Source of the DNA: JAUXIQ01 sp030620925 [NCBI: Nitrospinota bacterium]
Lineage (GTDB): Bacteria; JAUXIQ01
DNA length: 6,647 nt
NCBI GenBank assembly: GCA_030620925.1
Contig: JAUXIQ010000114.1
Location: 1 to 6,647, forward strand
Reading direction: 5' to 3'
The notes under the pieces were generated by a model, which saw nothing but the letters and a program-made list of their open reading frames with translations, was not told where the DNA came from and searched no databases. The position numbers and the translations under genes are program-made. Shown here piece after piece: positions 6,080 through 6,647 of the stretch (position 1 is its first letter; every line of letters starts with the position of its first letter).

Positions 6080-6631
6080 CTATTTTTCTTCAGGGATTTT
6101 CTCCGCGCGTCTGTAAAGTTCGTCGAGGTCGACGACGTTGTAATACCGGCCGATATCAGCCAGGCTGTGAGCGTCGCTGTTGGAGAGGAGCATGAGGTCG
6201 TTATCTGCGGCTACTTCCCTTATTTTCTCTTCGTCGATGTACCAGTAGGAGTTGTGCATTTCCAGGCCGTGTATGCCGTCCAGTTGATGGTGGTTGGTGT
6301 GGAACAGGTAGCCGGGATGGGCGATAAAGCGGAAGACGGTGTCGCTCTCCAGGTAAAGCTCCACCACGTGATTATCTCCTGAGCGTTTTTCCTGCCCCGG
6401 AATGATGATGATGGAATTATCAAAACTCTCTTCGACCACCCGTCTCACCTGGCGGGCGTATTTCAGGGCGTCGTGGTCGGTGATGGCCAGCCCGTCGAGA
6501 TCGCGCTCCAGGGCCTTATCTACGATCTTCCCCACCGTCTTCTCATCCACGGGGGCGAACTGTGTGGCTTCCTGACAGTGCGTGTGAAGGTCCAGCTTGA
6601 GCTTCATTCCCGCTTTTTCCGAGGGTTTCAT
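6080..6631 (-). CDS. PHP-domain metal-dependent phosphoesterase
   Basis: This 183-residue compact PHP-domain protein has the metal-site motifs in order: LDLHTH (His16, His18), ITDHD (Asp52, His53), PGQE (Glu81), AHPGY (His105), EMHN (His126) and SNSDAH (Asp153, His155). The set matches the trinuclear phosphoesterase site of the PHP superfamily (histidinol phosphatase, the YciV/RNase AM group, polymerase PHP domains), so hydrolysis of a phosphomonoester or nucleotide is likely. It is shorter than histidinol phosphatase or YciV (about 270-290) and has no second domain. The ATG at 6631 has only a weak GAAGAAG in front. A second in-frame ATG at 6607 would still keep HxH. The frame stays open to the window edge, so a start further upstream cannot be excluded. 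The alpha/beta hydrolase gene follows in the same direction. Confidence 0.85.
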   Translation of the reverse strand: MKPSEKAGMKLKLDLHTHCQEATQFAPVDEKTVGKIVDKALERDLDGLAITDHDALKYARQVRRVVEESFDNSIIIIPGQEKRSGDNHVVELYLESDTVFRFIAHPGYLFHTNHHQLDGIHGLEMHNSYWYIDEEKIREVAADNDLMLLSNSDAHSLADIGRYYNVVDLDELYRRAEKIPEEK

Positions 6632-6647
6632 GCTTCTTCGGCCGCTA

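Overview
The window is ordinary bacterial coding DNA, about 93 percent genes and moderately GC-rich, with Shine-Dalgarno-led starts. It holds no tRNA, rRNA, CRISPR array, insertion sequence or integration signature that I can see. The gene set (a soluble flavoprotein of the fumarate-reductase superfamily with a small [2Fe-2S] partner, an M24 hydrolase, a DHA2-type exporter) would suit an anaerobic or facultative environmental bacterium such as a Chloroflexota or Desulfobacterota member. That placement is an impression from gene content and protein style; nothing in the window proves it.

Left block (1-3241, + strand): three tightly packed genes form a likely operon. The first, cut by the window edge, is an FAD-dependent oxidoreductase of the succinate dehydrogenase/fumarate reductase flavoprotein superfamily. 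After 24 bases comes a 111-residue plant-type [2Fe-2S] ferredoxin that corresponds to only the N-terminal domain of SdhB/FrdB. Overlapping it by 8 bases is a 373-residue M24 (creatinase/Xaa-Pro peptidase fold) protein. The flavoprotein keeps the FAD-binding frame but has lost the residues that bind and protonate fumarate. The M24 protein keeps all five metal ligands but has lost both accessory catalytic histidines. The operon may therefore encode an uncharacterised two-step process, an electron-transferring oxidation or reduction coupled to a hydrolysis. This is the most interesting part of the window.

Middle (3242-5135, + strand): a 300-base non-coding gap is followed by a 516-residue, 14-helix major facilitator of the DHA2 (EmrB/QacA) drug:proton antiporter type. 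The gap holds short inverted repeats, including an 8-base segment complementary to the exporter's ribosome binding site. A stem-loop after the exporter probably ends transcription between the two converging gene groups.

Right block (5150-6631, - strand): a PHP-domain metal-dependent phosphoesterase is followed, after 51 bases, by an alpha/beta hydrolase with a full Ser-Asp-His triad. They are probably co-transcribed leftward and converge on the exporter. Nothing in the sequence ties them directly to the left operon.
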